18,693 bases of DNA from Candidatus Saccharibacteria bacterium UBA2112 (GCA_002331045.1 DCYK01000014.1:1-18693); one strand, 5' to 3'. Counted from the stretch's first letter, positions 1-6,863 are shown. Made by a program: numbers and translations. Notes: generated by a model not told the origin, from the letters alone.

Positions 1-10
1 ATGTCGATGC

Positions 11-283
11 TTACTTGACGACAACTTGCGTGCGGGGCACGGTCTTGCCGGTAAAGCGGCTTTTCTTTACTTTGACAAAGCTCACGATACCATCAACAGC
101 TGCATGAATTGTGTAGTTGCGGCTCATGTAGGTGCCGGGACCAGCAATCTTTGTTGCACCAGTCTGACGGACGAGCACTTCGCCATTACGAACAGATTGA
201 CCACCAAATCGTTTGGTGCCAAGCCGCTGACCAGCGTTATTTCGGTTGTTTTTGCTGGAACCGCCAGCCTTCACATGTGACAC
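11..283 (-). CDS. rpmA: 50S ribosomal protein L27
   Basis: This 90-residue protein of the large ribosomal subunit places its N-terminus near the peptidyl-transferase centre. The N-terminal family signature is clear (SHVKAGGSSKNN, then RLGTKRFGGQ), followed by the RNA-binding beta-barrel (GEVLVRQ near residue 35, AAVDGIVSF near residue 61). The start is GTG at 283, supported by AAAGGAG seven bases upstream; the second residue is Ser where many L27 proteins have Ala. There is no cleaved N-terminal extension of the kind seen in Firmicutes. The usual partner rplU is not in front of it: the upstream neighbour is a methyltransferase gene 78 bp away. It has its own strong promoter (321-349), giving a leader of about 30 nt, so it is a conventionally initiated gene. 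Identification is secure. Confidence 0.96.
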   Translation of the reverse strand: MSHVKAGGSSKNNRNNAGQRLGTKRFGGQSVRNGEVLVRQTGATKIAGPGTYMSRNYTIHAAVDGIVSFVKVKKSRFTGKTVPRTQVVVK

Positions 284-320
284 GTAACAACTCCTTTAGT
301 TATTATCAAAAATCTAAACC

Positions 321-349
321 ATTGTAACGAAATATGAGTGATCCGTCAA
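321..349 (-). promoter_or_regulatory. Sigma70-type promoter of rpmA
   Basis: On the minus strand TTGACG (344-349) and TACAAT (321-326) are separated by exactly 17 bp. The predicted start of transcription lies about 31 nt before the GTG start of L27, leaving room for its AAAGGAG ribosome-binding site. It is the best consensus promoter in the window. Confidence 0.8.
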
Positions 350-361
350 CCCCTGTAGTGA

Positions 362-1555
362 CTATATTTTGGTGAGTACAAGCAATTCACGGGCGACCAC
401 TTGCCCTGGACGATAGTAGAGTAGATCCTTTGCGGTAACATGGCTAAAAGGTACTGGTTGATACCCAAGCTGGTTAAGCTTGTGTAGCAAAGGTAGGTGA
501 GTGAAGTTGTCATGACCATCATTCCACGCAGGGACTGCGAGACAGAGGGGCGTACCCGAGGTGAGTTGTCGTCCGATATTCTGGAGGAATTTAGTGATGA
601 TAGTGTCGCACGTATGGCGAACTTCAGCGAGTTTTTCTTTTGTGGGTGGTGAACCGAAAGGTTGTCCTAGATAGGTTTCAGTTGCTACGACGTTGATCGG
701 TTGATGCCACGTATGATCTGTTGCATCGGCTGTTTCTAGCTGCCATTGGCCTTGAAATTGATTCTTATTTTGTAGCCAGTTGATATTATCTCGACTATAA
801 CGGATCATTTTCTCTGACAAATCAGTGCCGTACACATGCAGGCCAAGAAGAAGTGCCTCTTGAAGCAGTACACCCGTACCACAAAAGGGATCTAAAAGAG
901 TCGGCGATGGTGTGTCTACTGTCACGTCACGCTGCTGTGGTGCAGCGAGATTTACCATTATTTGTGCCAGTTTCGGGGGGAGCATACCGACAAATGCATC
1001 ACGTGCGGGACGTTCTTGATCACGGCGGGCAAGCGCAGTGATGTTTTGTGCGCCAGTACTCTCGGCGATGATGACATTGCCATTATGGCCACGGATAACG
1101 AGCAGTTCGACTTTGTTGGGAGATAAACCAAGCTTGTTGTGGTGTGATGATGCACTACGCAGAGCTGGTTGTTCATTGGGGACACTGCGCATGTTAATTC
1201 CCCGATTTTTGAGCTTTGATTTGAGAATGTGGGCTGTCCGTTGGACGTCGCGTGCACCAATAGTAAAGCCGTGCGCACTAATACCAACAGTTATTTTGCC
1301 ACTCGTGTCCGACCATTTATCAGTGTAAAGTTTGACGAGTTGCATACTAGCCTTGCGCCAGTCGGTAGACCCTAGCTCGCGAATGACGACACCACCTTTA
1401 ATTGTTCCTCCCAGGCGCTGAACATCAAATGACGCGGTGTCGATGAGTGCCGTATCGTGAGAAAACCAGCGTACAGTGCCGTAAACTCTCTCAAGCTCGG
1501 CCATACCAAGTGCGGGTTGTCGTCCGAGTAGTGCGATATACATACCCTGTATCAT
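362..1555 (-). CDS. Trm11/TrmG10-like RNA methyltransferase (THUMP + Rossmann)
   Basis: A protein of about 397 residues resembling the Trm11/Trm-G10 group, which N2-methylates G10 of tRNA using S-adenosylmethionine. The N-terminal half has a THUMP-like layout (roughly residues 85-180). A basic linker (ARRDQERPARDAF) and MLPPKLAQIMVNLA follow, as in this family. The SAM-binding motif I is LLDPFCGTGVLLQEALLLG. Motif IV, where the catalytic D/N-P-P-Y/F is expected, reads VVATETYLGQPF, so the substrate or chemistry may differ. I chose ATG at 1555 because a perfect TATAAT ends 7 nt before it. ATG at 1543 (MYIALLGRQ) is the obvious family start and is equally possible; the two are duplicated by a 12-bp tandem repeat. 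A further upstream ATG at 1594 lies in front of the -10 element and is unlikely. Membership of the methyltransferase family is firm; the tRNA substrate is inferred. Confidence 0.8.
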   Translation of the reverse strand: MIQGMYIALLGRQPALGMAELERVYGTVRWFSHDTALIDTASFDVQRLGGTIKGGVVIRELGSTDWRKASMQLVKLYTDKWSDTSGKITVGISAHGFTIGARDVQRTAHILKSKLKNRGINMRSVPNEQPALRSASSHHNKLGLSPNKVELLVIRGHNGNVIIAESTGAQNITALARRDQERPARDAFVGMLPPKLAQIMVNLAAPQQRDVTVDTPSPTLLDPFCGTGVLLQEALLLGLHVYGTDLSEKMIRYSRDNINWLQNKNQFQGQWQLETADATDHTWHQPINVVATETYLGQPFGSPPTKEKLAEVRHTCDTIITKFLQNIGRQLTSGTPLCLAVPAWNDGHDNFTHLPLLHKLNQLGYQPVPFSHVTAKDLLYYRPGQVVARELLVLTKI

Positions 1556-1564
1556 ACCCTGTAT
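1541..1564 (-). repeat. 12-bp perfect tandem duplication over the start codon
   Basis: On the minus strand ATACAGGGTATG occurs twice in direct succession. Each copy carries an ATG in the frame of the methyltransferase gene, so the duplication adds four codons (Met-Ile-Gln-Gly) and leaves two candidate starts. The first copy overlaps the last two bases of the -10 TATAAT. Confidence 0.9.
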
Positions 1565-1568
1565 TATA
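1563..1568 (-). promoter_or_regulatory. -10 element of the methyltransferase gene
   Basis: A perfect TATAAT on the minus strand ends 7 nt before ATG 1555, which would place the transcript start at or next to the start codon. I see no convincing -35 element and no TG extension, so confidence is moderate. Confidence 0.5.
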
Positions 1569-1611
1569 AAGGACGGCCATCTGAATCCGAGCAAAAAGCA
1601 TAGAATTCCTA

Positions 1612-1617
1612 TATACT
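1612..1617 (+). promoter_or_regulatory. -10 element of the LPG-synthase-type membrane gene
   Basis: TATACT followed by six bases (AGAAGT) and then ATG 1624 predicts a leaderless transcript. The -35 region is weak. It lies back to back with the minus-strand -10 at 1563-1568. Confidence 0.5.
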
Positions 1618-1623
1618 AGAAGT

Positions 1624-2676
1624 ATGTCTATTCGAGCGTGGCTAAGTTTTATTACCGTTATTTTGCTCGCCGTTATCTTATTTGCCTCACGGCATGAACT
1701 CTTGCGAGCTTGGGAGCTGTTGAGCCAGGTGAATGTATGGATACTGCTATTGATGCTTCCGTTGCAAGTGATGGTGTATTATGCGGGCGGTGAGATGATT
1801 TTTTCGTATCTTCGGGGCAAAGGCCAGATGCTAGAAGTAAGGCGACGGGAACTGGTTCGGATTGCACTCGAAGGAAATTTTGTCAATCATGTTTTACCTA
1901 GTGGTGGTGTGAGCGGTGTATCGTATCTTACATGGCGGCTACGATCGCTGAAAGTGCCGCCAGGGCGTGCAACAATGGCGCAAGTAGTTCGGTATGCATC
2001 AGGGTTCCTTGCGTTTGGCGCACTACTGCTCGTGTCTCTTTTTGCTGTAACAGTTGACGGTGCTTTAAATAGGTGGATTATCTTGGCTAGTGCAACACTT
2101 TTTGGATTGATGGCGGCATCAATTTTTGCGGGCATTTATCTATTCAGTAGTAAAACTCGGATTGATAGATTTGCCTCGTGGATGTATCGTTTTCTGAATC
2201 TTTTAACGCGCCGTGTTACTTTTGGTCGTAAGCGTACACTCGTGCCAGAAGCGGTTATCAGCGATTTTCTCAACGATATGTACCATGATTTTAACGAACT
2301 GCGCCATGATAAACGTCTGTTAAAAAAACCGTTTCTATGGGGACTTGTGTATACGGTAGGTGATGCAGGTTTGTTTATGATTGCTTTTTTGGCGCTTGGT
2401 GAACTTTTTAACCCAGCGCCAGTATTGATTGCATACGGTATGGCAACGCTTGTTGGCTTTTTTGTTTTGACACCTGGAGGTGCAGGTGCCTATGAAGCGG
2501 TAATGGTGACGTTTTTGGCGTTTGCCGGTATTGCAGGCGGCGTAGCCATAGCTGGGATTTTGTTAGCACGGGTCGTGATATTGATCGGCACGATTGCCCT
2601 CGGCTATGTCTTTTATCAGCATGCACTCGCAACGTACGGAGAGAATGGTAATGGTCCACCCGACATTCAGCGTTAG
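1624..2676 (+). CDS. LPG-synthase transmembrane-domain protein (UPF0104/AglD-like)
   Basis: A 350-residue integral membrane protein with about eight hydrophobic segments. It belongs to the flippase-like family built only of the transmembrane domain found in MprF (lysyl-phosphatidylglycerol synthase). Diagnostic stretches are FVNHVLPSGGVSGVSYLTWR (about residues 87-106) and TPGGAGAYEAV (about 292-302). The aminoacyl-transferase domain of true MprF is absent, so the role is probably lipid or glycolipid translocation, not lysine transfer; the substrate cannot be read from sequence. The start is ATG 1624, placed 6 nt after a -10 hexamer with no ribosome-binding site. Its 3' end overlaps the probable start of xseA by 26 nt, making it the first gene of an overlapping series with xseA, xseB and a methyltransferase. 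Confidence 0.85.
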   Translation: MSIRAWLSFITVILLAVILFASRHELLRAWELLSQVNVWILLLMLPLQVMVYYAGGEMIFSYLRGKGQMLEVRRRELVRIALEGNFVNHVLPSGGVSGVSYLTWRLRSLKVPPGRATMAQVVRYASGFLAFGALLLVSLFAVTVDGALNRWIILASATLFGLMAASIFAGIYLFSSKTRIDRFASWMYRFLNLLTRRVTFGRKRTLVPEAVISDFLNDMYHDFNELRHDKRLLKKPFLWGLVYTVGDAGLFMIAFLALGELFNPAPVLIAYGMATLVGFFVLTPGGAGAYEAVMVTFLAFAGIAGGVAIAGILLARVVILIGTIALGYVFYQHALATYGENGNGPPDIQR

Positions 2677-3742
2677 TGATTTCGTTGCTATTACTAACCA
2701 AACGCTTGAGTATGCATATCCACTTATTGAAGTCGAGGGAGAGGTAGCAAGTTTTAAGGTAAATCAGGGCAAGTTTGTCTTTTTTGATCTAAAGGACGAA
2801 AAGGCTAGTGTCGGCTGTTTTATGATGGTGTTTCAGCTACGAGTTCCAGTAGAGGATGGTATGAGGGTGGTCGTGACTGGCAGCCCCAAGTTGACACAGT
2901 GGGGAAAATTTAGCCTGACGATTAAATCAATCCGACCAAGTGGTGAGGGGAGTATCAAAAAAAGCTTTGAAATTTTAAAGGCAAGACTCGACAAAGAAGG
3001 TCTTTTTGCGACTGACCGTAAGCGATCTTTGCCCACCGTGCCACGACGTGTTGCTGTGATTAGTAGTCCACAAGCTGCGGGTTATGCGGATTTTATGAAA
3101 ATCGTGAACGATCGATGGGGCGGTTTACATATAGATGTAGCGGCCGTAACAGTACAGGGTAGTGATGCGCCTGACCAAATTATTCGGGCGCTGAACTATT
3201 TTACTACTCAGGAGGAGCTTGCTGACGTGATCGTGATTATTCGTGGTGGAGGTAGTGCAGATGACCTCAGTGCATTTAATGATGAACAACTTGTAAGAGC
3301 GGTTGCCGCTAGCCGCATACCGGTACTGACGGGGATAGGACACGAAGTGGATGTGTCGCTCTGTGATCTTGCAGCTGATGTTCGTGCTGCCACTCCGAGC
3401 AACGCGGCACAATTACTTGTTCCAAATCGACAAGATATTGTGCGGCAAACGCAACTGCAAGTGCAATCGTTGGTACCACAAGTACTTGGCATCATAGAGC
3501 GCTTGCGTCGTCAGGCAGAAGGCAAAGTAGAGCGTGCGACAGAGGCAACGGAGGAGCGGGTGCAGGATTATTATAATCAGCTAGCGTACACGAAGCGGCT
3601 GTTAGCCGAATTTGATCCAATGCGCGCAATGCAGCGAGGGTATGCGTTAATCCGAGGGTCGGCCAGGGTTGGTGAAATGATCGAGATTGAAACAGCAAAG
3701 GCTATAATAGAAGCAGAGGTAAAGAAATATGAACAAAAGTGA
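2651..3742 (+). CDS. xseA: Exodeoxyribonuclease VII large subunit
   Basis: This is the catalytic subunit of exonuclease VII, which degrades single-stranded DNA from both ends in repair. At 363 residues it is shorter than the roughly 450-residue enzymes of gammaproteobacteria. Residues 3-95 form the N-terminal OB-fold (SVSDF, VEGEVASFK, FFDLKDE). The nuclease core carries VAVISSPQAAGYADF, IIRGGGSADDLSAFND (GGGS from residue 199) and TGIGHEVDVSLCDLAADVRA (His231, Asp234). The C-terminal helical part is reduced. ATG 2651 is chosen because GGAGAG (2638-2643) lies 7 nt upstream; ATG 2645 would have only 1 nt of spacing. This start overlaps the membrane protein gene by 26 nt. It overlaps xseB by 14 nt, so the subunits are probably translationally coupled. 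Confidence 0.95.
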   Translation: MVHPTFSVSDFVAITNQTLEYAYPLIEVEGEVASFKVNQGKFVFFDLKDEKASVGCFMMVFQLRVPVEDGMRVVVTGSPKLTQWGKFSLTIKSIRPSGEGSIKKSFEILKARLDKEGLFATDRKRSLPTVPRRVAVISSPQAAGYADFMKIVNDRWGGLHIDVAAVTVQGSDAPDQIIRALNYFTTQEELADVIVIIRGGGSADDLSAFNDEQLVRAVAASRIPVLTGIGHEVDVSLCDLAADVRAATPSNAAQLLVPNRQDIVRQTQLQVQSLVPQVLGIIERLRRQAEGKVERATEATEERVQDYYNQLAYTKRLLAEFDPMRAMQRGYALIRGSARVGEMIEIETAKAIIEAEVKKYEQK

Positions 3743-3941
3743 TACGACAATCCAGCAAAAAATCGATCAGCTTGATGCACTAGTAGCATGGTTTGATGGG
3801 GACGACTTTCAGCTCGAGCAGGCAAGTAAAAAGCTGCAAGAAGCGGCTAAACTGGCAAAGTCGATTGAACAAGATTTGAATACAGTGAGTAATGAAGTTG
3901 CGCAAGTGAAACGTTCGTTTGCGAGCGATAGTGCTGAATGA
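3729..3941 (+). CDS. xseB: Exodeoxyribonuclease VII small subunit
   Basis: A 70-residue helical protein with the family pattern. It opens with QQKIDQLDALVAWFDGDDF, where most XseB have a related stretch ending in E-L-P/G. A long charged helix follows (LEQASKKLQEAAKLAKSIEQDL) that should pair with the coiled-coil tail of XseA. GAGG (3716-3719) gives a ribosome-binding site inside the end of xseA, which it overlaps by 14 nt. Its stop overlaps the next start as ATGA at 3938-3941. The length matches the usual 60-80 residues. The assignment rests on both sequence and position directly after xseA. Confidence 0.9.
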   Translation: MNKSDTTIQQKIDQLDALVAWFDGDDFQLEQASKKLQEAAKLAKSIEQDLNTVSNEVAQVKRSFASDSAE

Positions 3942-4435
3942 TGTGGTTTTGGATTGTTGCCGGTATTACGGTTCTTTTTGGTTTTGTCGTTGCGCGTGGC
4001 GCACCATATGTGCCAACACGGCGTAAACTCATTGACAAAGCACTAACTGATTTGTACCCCCTCAGTGACAAGGATGTACTGGTGGACATTGGTAGTGGCG
4101 ATGGCATGGTGTTGCGCGCTGCTGCCCGTCGTGGTGCACGCGCGATTGGATACGAACTTAACCCAGTACTGGTTGTTGTGTCAAAGTTACTATCACGAAG
4201 CTCCTTGGTCTCGGTACGATTGGCCGATTTTTGGTTCGTAACATTACCGCTCGAAACCACAATCATTTACACATTCGGTGATTCGCGCGATATCAAAAAA
4301 ATGTACCACAAAGCCGAACAGACTGCATCTAAGCATAAAAAGAACTTATACTTTATGAGTTTTGGCTTTGCTGTACCCGGTAAAAAACCATTGCGCCGTG
4401 ATCATAGCTTTTATTTGTACAAAGTGAAAGGGTAG
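3938..4435 (+). CDS. Membrane-anchored class I SAM-dependent methyltransferase
   Basis: A 165-residue protein whose first ~20 residues (MMWFWIVAGITVLFGFVV) are a hydrophobic anchor. A compact Rossmann methyltransferase core follows. Motif I is VLVDIGSGDGMVLRAAARRG (about residues 48-67) and the acidic end of strand 2 is AIGYELNP. LADFWFVTLP and TIIYTFGD probably mark strands 4 and 5. It has no separate substrate-recognition domain. Many such short proteins resemble the Methyltransf_25/DOT1-like set, but the substrate is unknown. It starts within the xseB stop (ATGA overlap) and so is probably translated with exonuclease VII, although no functional link to DNA repair is evident. The membrane anchor places the active site on the cytoplasmic face. 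Confidence 0.75.
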   Translation: MMWFWIVAGITVLFGFVVARGAPYVPTRRKLIDKALTDLYPLSDKDVLVDIGSGDGMVLRAAARRGARAIGYELNPVLVVVSKLLSRSSLVSVRLADFWFVTLPLETTIIYTFGDSRDIKKMYHKAEQTASKHKKNLYFMSFGFAVPGKKPLRRDHSFYLYKVKG

Positions 4436-4446
4436 GGTGTGCTTTC

Positions 4447-4474
4447 TTGATAGAGTCTATGCTTATGCTACACT
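4447..4474 (+). promoter_or_regulatory. Promoter of the first prepilin gene
   Basis: TTGATA (4447-4452), 16 bp, then TACACT (4469-4474) preceded by TGC, an extended -10 arrangement. Six bases separate it from ATG 4481, predicting a leaderless mRNA. The 9-mer GCTTATGCT (4461-4469) inside it recurs in the promoter of the second prepilin gene. Confidence 0.6.
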
Positions 4475-4480
4475 ATACCT

Positions 4481-4972
4481 ATGTGGGCAACCCGTAAGCA
4501 CTCCGGCTTCACCATCGTCGAACTCCTCATCGTTGTTGTTGTCATTGGTATACTGGCTGCTATTGTCATTGTTGCCTATAACGGGATAACAAGTAGTGCA
4601 AACGATGCAGCTGTAAAGAGCGACTTGGCGAATATAGTAAAGAGACTTGAACTTCAGAAGGTAGAAGACGGGAGCTATCCTTATCCGCTTACTACGGCTA
4701 TGGATATACACGTTACGAAGTCTGCCTATGACGACGTTAATAATTTGTATTATTGCTATGACAGCGCAACTGATACATATGCGGTTCAAGTAAGATCACT
4801 CAGTGGCAATTTCTTTAGAGTAGAGGATGGTGTTGTCTTGGAGGGTACGGGCTCAAGTGGTTATTGGGCCGCTGGTGTATGCGGAATACTCGGCATAACT
4901 TGGGATGGGAATACCAATGGTCAATTTGGTTATAATGCTACTAATGATACATGGGCATCTTGGGTACAATAG
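4481..4972 (+). CDS. Type IV prepilin-like protein
   Basis: A 163-residue protein with a class III (type IV) prepilin signal: a basic leader MWATRKHSG followed by FTIVELLIVVVVIGILAAI. Prepilin peptidase would cut after Gly9, leaving Phe at +1 and the conserved Glu at +5 (residue 14). The hydrophobic N-terminal helix would pack into a pilus or pseudopilus core. The globular part has a helix (AAVKSDLANIVKRLELQK), a Tyr-rich strand region and two cysteines (YYCYDS, GVCGIL) that could form a disulphide. I cannot tell whether it is a major pilin, minor pilin or pseudopilin. No assembly ATPase, platform protein or PilD is in the window. It has its own promoter; the downstream gene has another, so it may be transcribed alone. 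Confidence 0.88.
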   Translation: MWATRKHSGFTIVELLIVVVVIGILAAIVIVAYNGITSSANDAAVKSDLANIVKRLELQKVEDGSYPYPLTTAMDIHVTKSAYDDVNNLYYCYDSATDTYAVQVRSLSGNFFRVEDGVVLEGTGSSGYWAAGVCGILGITWDGNTNGQFGYNATNDTWASWVQ

Positions 4973-4994
4973 GCTAGGCAGTTCAATATTTCTC

Positions 4995-5023
4995 TTTACA
5001 GTAGCGTAGAGCATAAGTATAAT
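4995..5023 (+). promoter_or_regulatory. Promoter of the PsbP-like membrane protein gene
   Basis: TTTACA (4995-5000), 17 bp, TATAAT (5018-5023). The ATG at 5022 overlaps the -10 hexamer itself, so the usable start is ATG 5031, 7 nt downstream of the hexamer. This gives a leaderless layout. Confidence 0.7.
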
Positions 5024-5030
5024 GACAAAT

Positions 5031-5693
5031 ATGAATTTTACGAATTATAGACGAGGTGAGCAAGGTGTTATCTCGGGTCTACTGGTAGCGGTTATCGGAC
5101 TGAGTGTTTTGGTGCTTGGGTTGGGCGTGTTTGGTATTTGGTCGTATGTTGCCTATAGCGAAGCAAATAGTGACCTGGATGCAAAACTAGCTGTCGCGCG
5201 GGCTGAAGCAAAGGCCGAGCAAGCAGAGCTGGATGAAGAAAAGTTTGCTGAGCGTGAGAAAGAGCCAAACTACAGTTTTAAGGCTCCTGATGATTACTGT
5301 AGCGTGACGTTTATGTATCCAAAGACCTGGAGTGCGCATGAGGCAGAGGTAGTAAGGAATGGTGGTGATTACGAGGCATACTTCCACCCGAAGGTTGTTC
5401 CACCAATTAGTAACTCGACGCAGTTTGCGCTCCGATTGACGATAGAGCAGCGGGATTACGACGATGTACTGCAACGGTATGACAATTTGGTAGAAAAAGG
5501 CGACCTAAAGCAAAGCACGACCTCATCACAAGGAAAGCAAGGGGTACGATTATCCGGTAACTTTAGTAAAGATATTCGTGGCGAGGCGGTCATCTACCGT
5601 TGCCGAGACAAGACGATTATCGTACAGACTGATGCGGACGTATTTAGAGACGACTTTCAAAAGATCATATCTTCCCTAGATTACAAAGATTAA
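5031..5693 (+). CDS. Single-pass membrane protein with PsbP-like outer domain
   Basis: About 220 residues. A short basic N-terminus (MNFTNYRRGEQG) leads into a hydrophobic helix (about residues 13-42). A charged Ala/Glu/Lys-rich stretch that should form a coiled coil follows (AKLAVARAEAKAEQAELDEE), then a globular domain of about 140 residues. That domain starts with YSFKAPDDYCSVTFMYPKTW and ends with FQKIISSLDYKD, a layout reminiscent of PsbP-like lipoprotein domains. Two cysteines (DYCS and YRCR) could pair. The N-terminus is not a prepilin signal because there is no Glu at +5 after a Gly. The protein is probably anchored by its N-terminus with the domain outside the membrane. The start at 5031 is set by the promoter at 4995-5023. 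Function is unknown; the PsbP resemblance is by eye only. Confidence 0.7.
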   Translation: MNFTNYRRGEQGVISGLLVAVIGLSVLVLGLGVFGIWSYVAYSEANSDLDAKLAVARAEAKAEQAELDEEKFAEREKEPNYSFKAPDDYCSVTFMYPKTWSAHEAEVVRNGGDYEAYFHPKVVPPISNSTQFALRLTIEQRDYDDVLQRYDNLVEKGDLKQSTTSSQGKQGVRLSGNFSKDIRGEAVIYRCRDKTIIVQTDADVFRDDFQKIISSLDYKD

Positions 5694-5716
5694 AAGGTGA
5701 CACTTTTTACACCATT

Positions 5717-5746
5717 TTGATCATGCCCTGCGTGATAAACTAGATA
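5717..5746 (+). promoter_or_regulatory. Putative promoter of the kinase-like gene
   Basis: TTGATC (5717-5722), 18 bp, TAGATA (5741-5746), then 5 nt to ATG 5752. An alternative is an extended -10 TGATAAACT at 5733-5741, leaving about 4 nt of leader. Either reading leaves no room for a ribosome-binding site. Confidence 0.4.
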
Positions 5747-5751
5747 TAACC

Positions 5752-6486
5752 ATGGTCATGGAGGGAGAACGACACACTAGTACTGGTATGGGGTTGTTTC
5801 TTGATGATTCAGCATTGACAGCAGCGGCAGCAGGGGAGCTAACTGCACCATTGGCTCTTTTGCGTCAGCTGGGACTTGCAGTCGGTGCCGAGGCAATAAC
5901 TGACGATGAACGTCAGTTATTGGCGCATCGAATGACGCTCACCAGTGAGCGAGCACTGCGTTTGACCGCGAGCTTGGGCATGGCACTGCCTCAGCAGCAA
6001 TCATTACCGCTAGAGCCGGTGAACCCTATGAGCGTCTGCCAGGAAGTGGTTCGCGAACTTTCACCACTATTTCAAGCGTACGATAAGCGCATCATTGTTC
6101 AGGCGCGACAGCGAACGCCACTTCTGGTTGCGAATCGTATGGTGCTTCGTCGTATATTGCTCGCATTTGGTGATAATGCACTGCATTATACGATGGCGAA
6201 CCATCCGATTATACTATCGATCACTGGACGTGGTGATAGGGTGAGGATTGGTGTCCGCGATTATGGGCCAGCGGTTCCTGTCGATATATGGCAGCGACTA
6301 GAGGGGCGCTTAGCGCGTCAAGCATCGGCACCGCTCAGTAGTCGACCGCAAACGAGCGGTATTGGTTTACTTGCTGCAAAGCGACTGGCTGAATTGATGA
6401 ATAGTATTGTAGGTACTGTGCGTCATCGTGACGGTGTTACCTTTTATGTCGATATACGCTTATCGGGACAATTGAGCTTGCTATGA
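5752..6486 (+). CDS. Histidine-kinase-like protein lacking the phospho-acceptor His
   Basis: A 244-residue soluble protein with the two-part core of sensor kinases and no sensor domain or membrane segment. Residues 20-78 look like a HisKA helical hairpin. The expected S-H-E-L-R-T-P-L motif reads AGELTAPL (27-34), so the phosphorylated His is Gly28. The ATPase domain follows: N-box FGDNALHYT (Asn142), G1 box RDYGPAVP (Asp170, with the second Gly of DxGxG changed to Ala), a short lid, and G2 box SGIGLLAAKRLAEL (202-215). Nucleotide binding is therefore plausible, but His autophosphorylation at the usual site is not. The stop overlaps the following receiver gene as ATGA, so the two are coupled. 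Alternative starts are ATG 5758 and ATG 5788. The fold assignment is good; its role is unknown. Confidence 0.8.
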   Translation: MVMEGERHTSTGMGLFLDDSALTAAAAGELTAPLALLRQLGLAVGAEAITDDERQLLAHRMTLTSERALRLTASLGMALPQQQSLPLEPVNPMSVCQEVVRELSPLFQAYDKRIIVQARQRTPLLVANRMVLRRILLAFGDNALHYTMANHPIILSITGRGDRVRIGVRDYGPAVPVDIWQRLEGRLARQASAPLSSRPQTSGIGLLAAKRLAELMNSIVGTVRHRDGVTFYVDIRLSGQLSLL

Positions 6487-6863
6487 GCAGGAGCAATACG
6501 GTCCTTGTTATTGAGAGTGAGCCGTGGCTTGGTGACCATTACCAGCGGCAACTGGAAGCAGATGATTTTACAGTTGTGCGGGCGACGAACGCTCTTGTGG
6601 CCATTGACATAATTGACGAGACACCTCCCGTTGCTATTGTGATGAGCATGCTATTGGACGGACCAGGCGCATTTAATCTACTTCATGAACTACAAAGTTA
6701 CAGGGATACAGCGTCCATTCCGATTATTACATGCAGTAAAACTTCTGATCTCGAGATAGAAGAATTGCGACCGTATGGTGTCACTCGAATTATCGATAGT
6801 ACAACGATGGAGCTTAATGATGTAGTCTTTGCGGTCAGAAGCACCTTAGCGGAGAAGATATGA
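6483..6863 (+). CDS. Stand-alone receiver-like protein lacking the phospho-acceptor Asp
   Basis: A 126-residue protein that is a single response-regulator receiver fold with no output domain. Strand 1 and the acidic pocket read TVLVIESEP, where Asp-Asp is usual, so the metal-binding pair is Glu11-Ser12. The phosphorylation loop reads AIVMSMLLDGPGAF, putting Ser55 at the phospho-Asp position. Strand 4 keeps a Ser at the Thr/Ser switch (PIITCSK, Ser85). The strand 5 Lys-Pro is replaced (RIIDSTT). Four of the five usual functional positions are thus altered, and conventional phosphorylation is unlikely. It overlaps the kinase-like gene by 4 nt (ATGA), which implies a joint product. It might act as a constitutive binding or adaptor domain. 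Asp59 lies four residues beyond the normal site and is a weaker alternative acceptor. Confidence 0.8.
   Translation: MSRSNTVLVIESEPWLGDHYQRQLEADDFTVVRATNALVAIDIIDETPPVAIVMSMLLDGPGAFNLLHELQSYRDTASIPIITCSKTSDLEIEELRPYGVTRIIDSTTMELNDVVFAVRSTLAEKI

Noticed and set aside
3125..3495. Long minus-strand open frames inside xseA
   Set aside because: They lie opposite the conserved XseA catalytic motifs and have no start signals or protein-like composition.
5022..5090. N-terminus of the PsbP-like protein read as a type IV prepilin leader
   Set aside because: Gly is followed by VISGL with no Glu at +5, so it lacks the core prepilin feature; treated as a simple membrane anchor.
5692..5716. AAAAGG...CTTTTT and GGTG...CACC pairings after the PsbP-like gene
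   Set aside because: The two pairings exclude one another and neither is GC-rich; not supported as a terminator.
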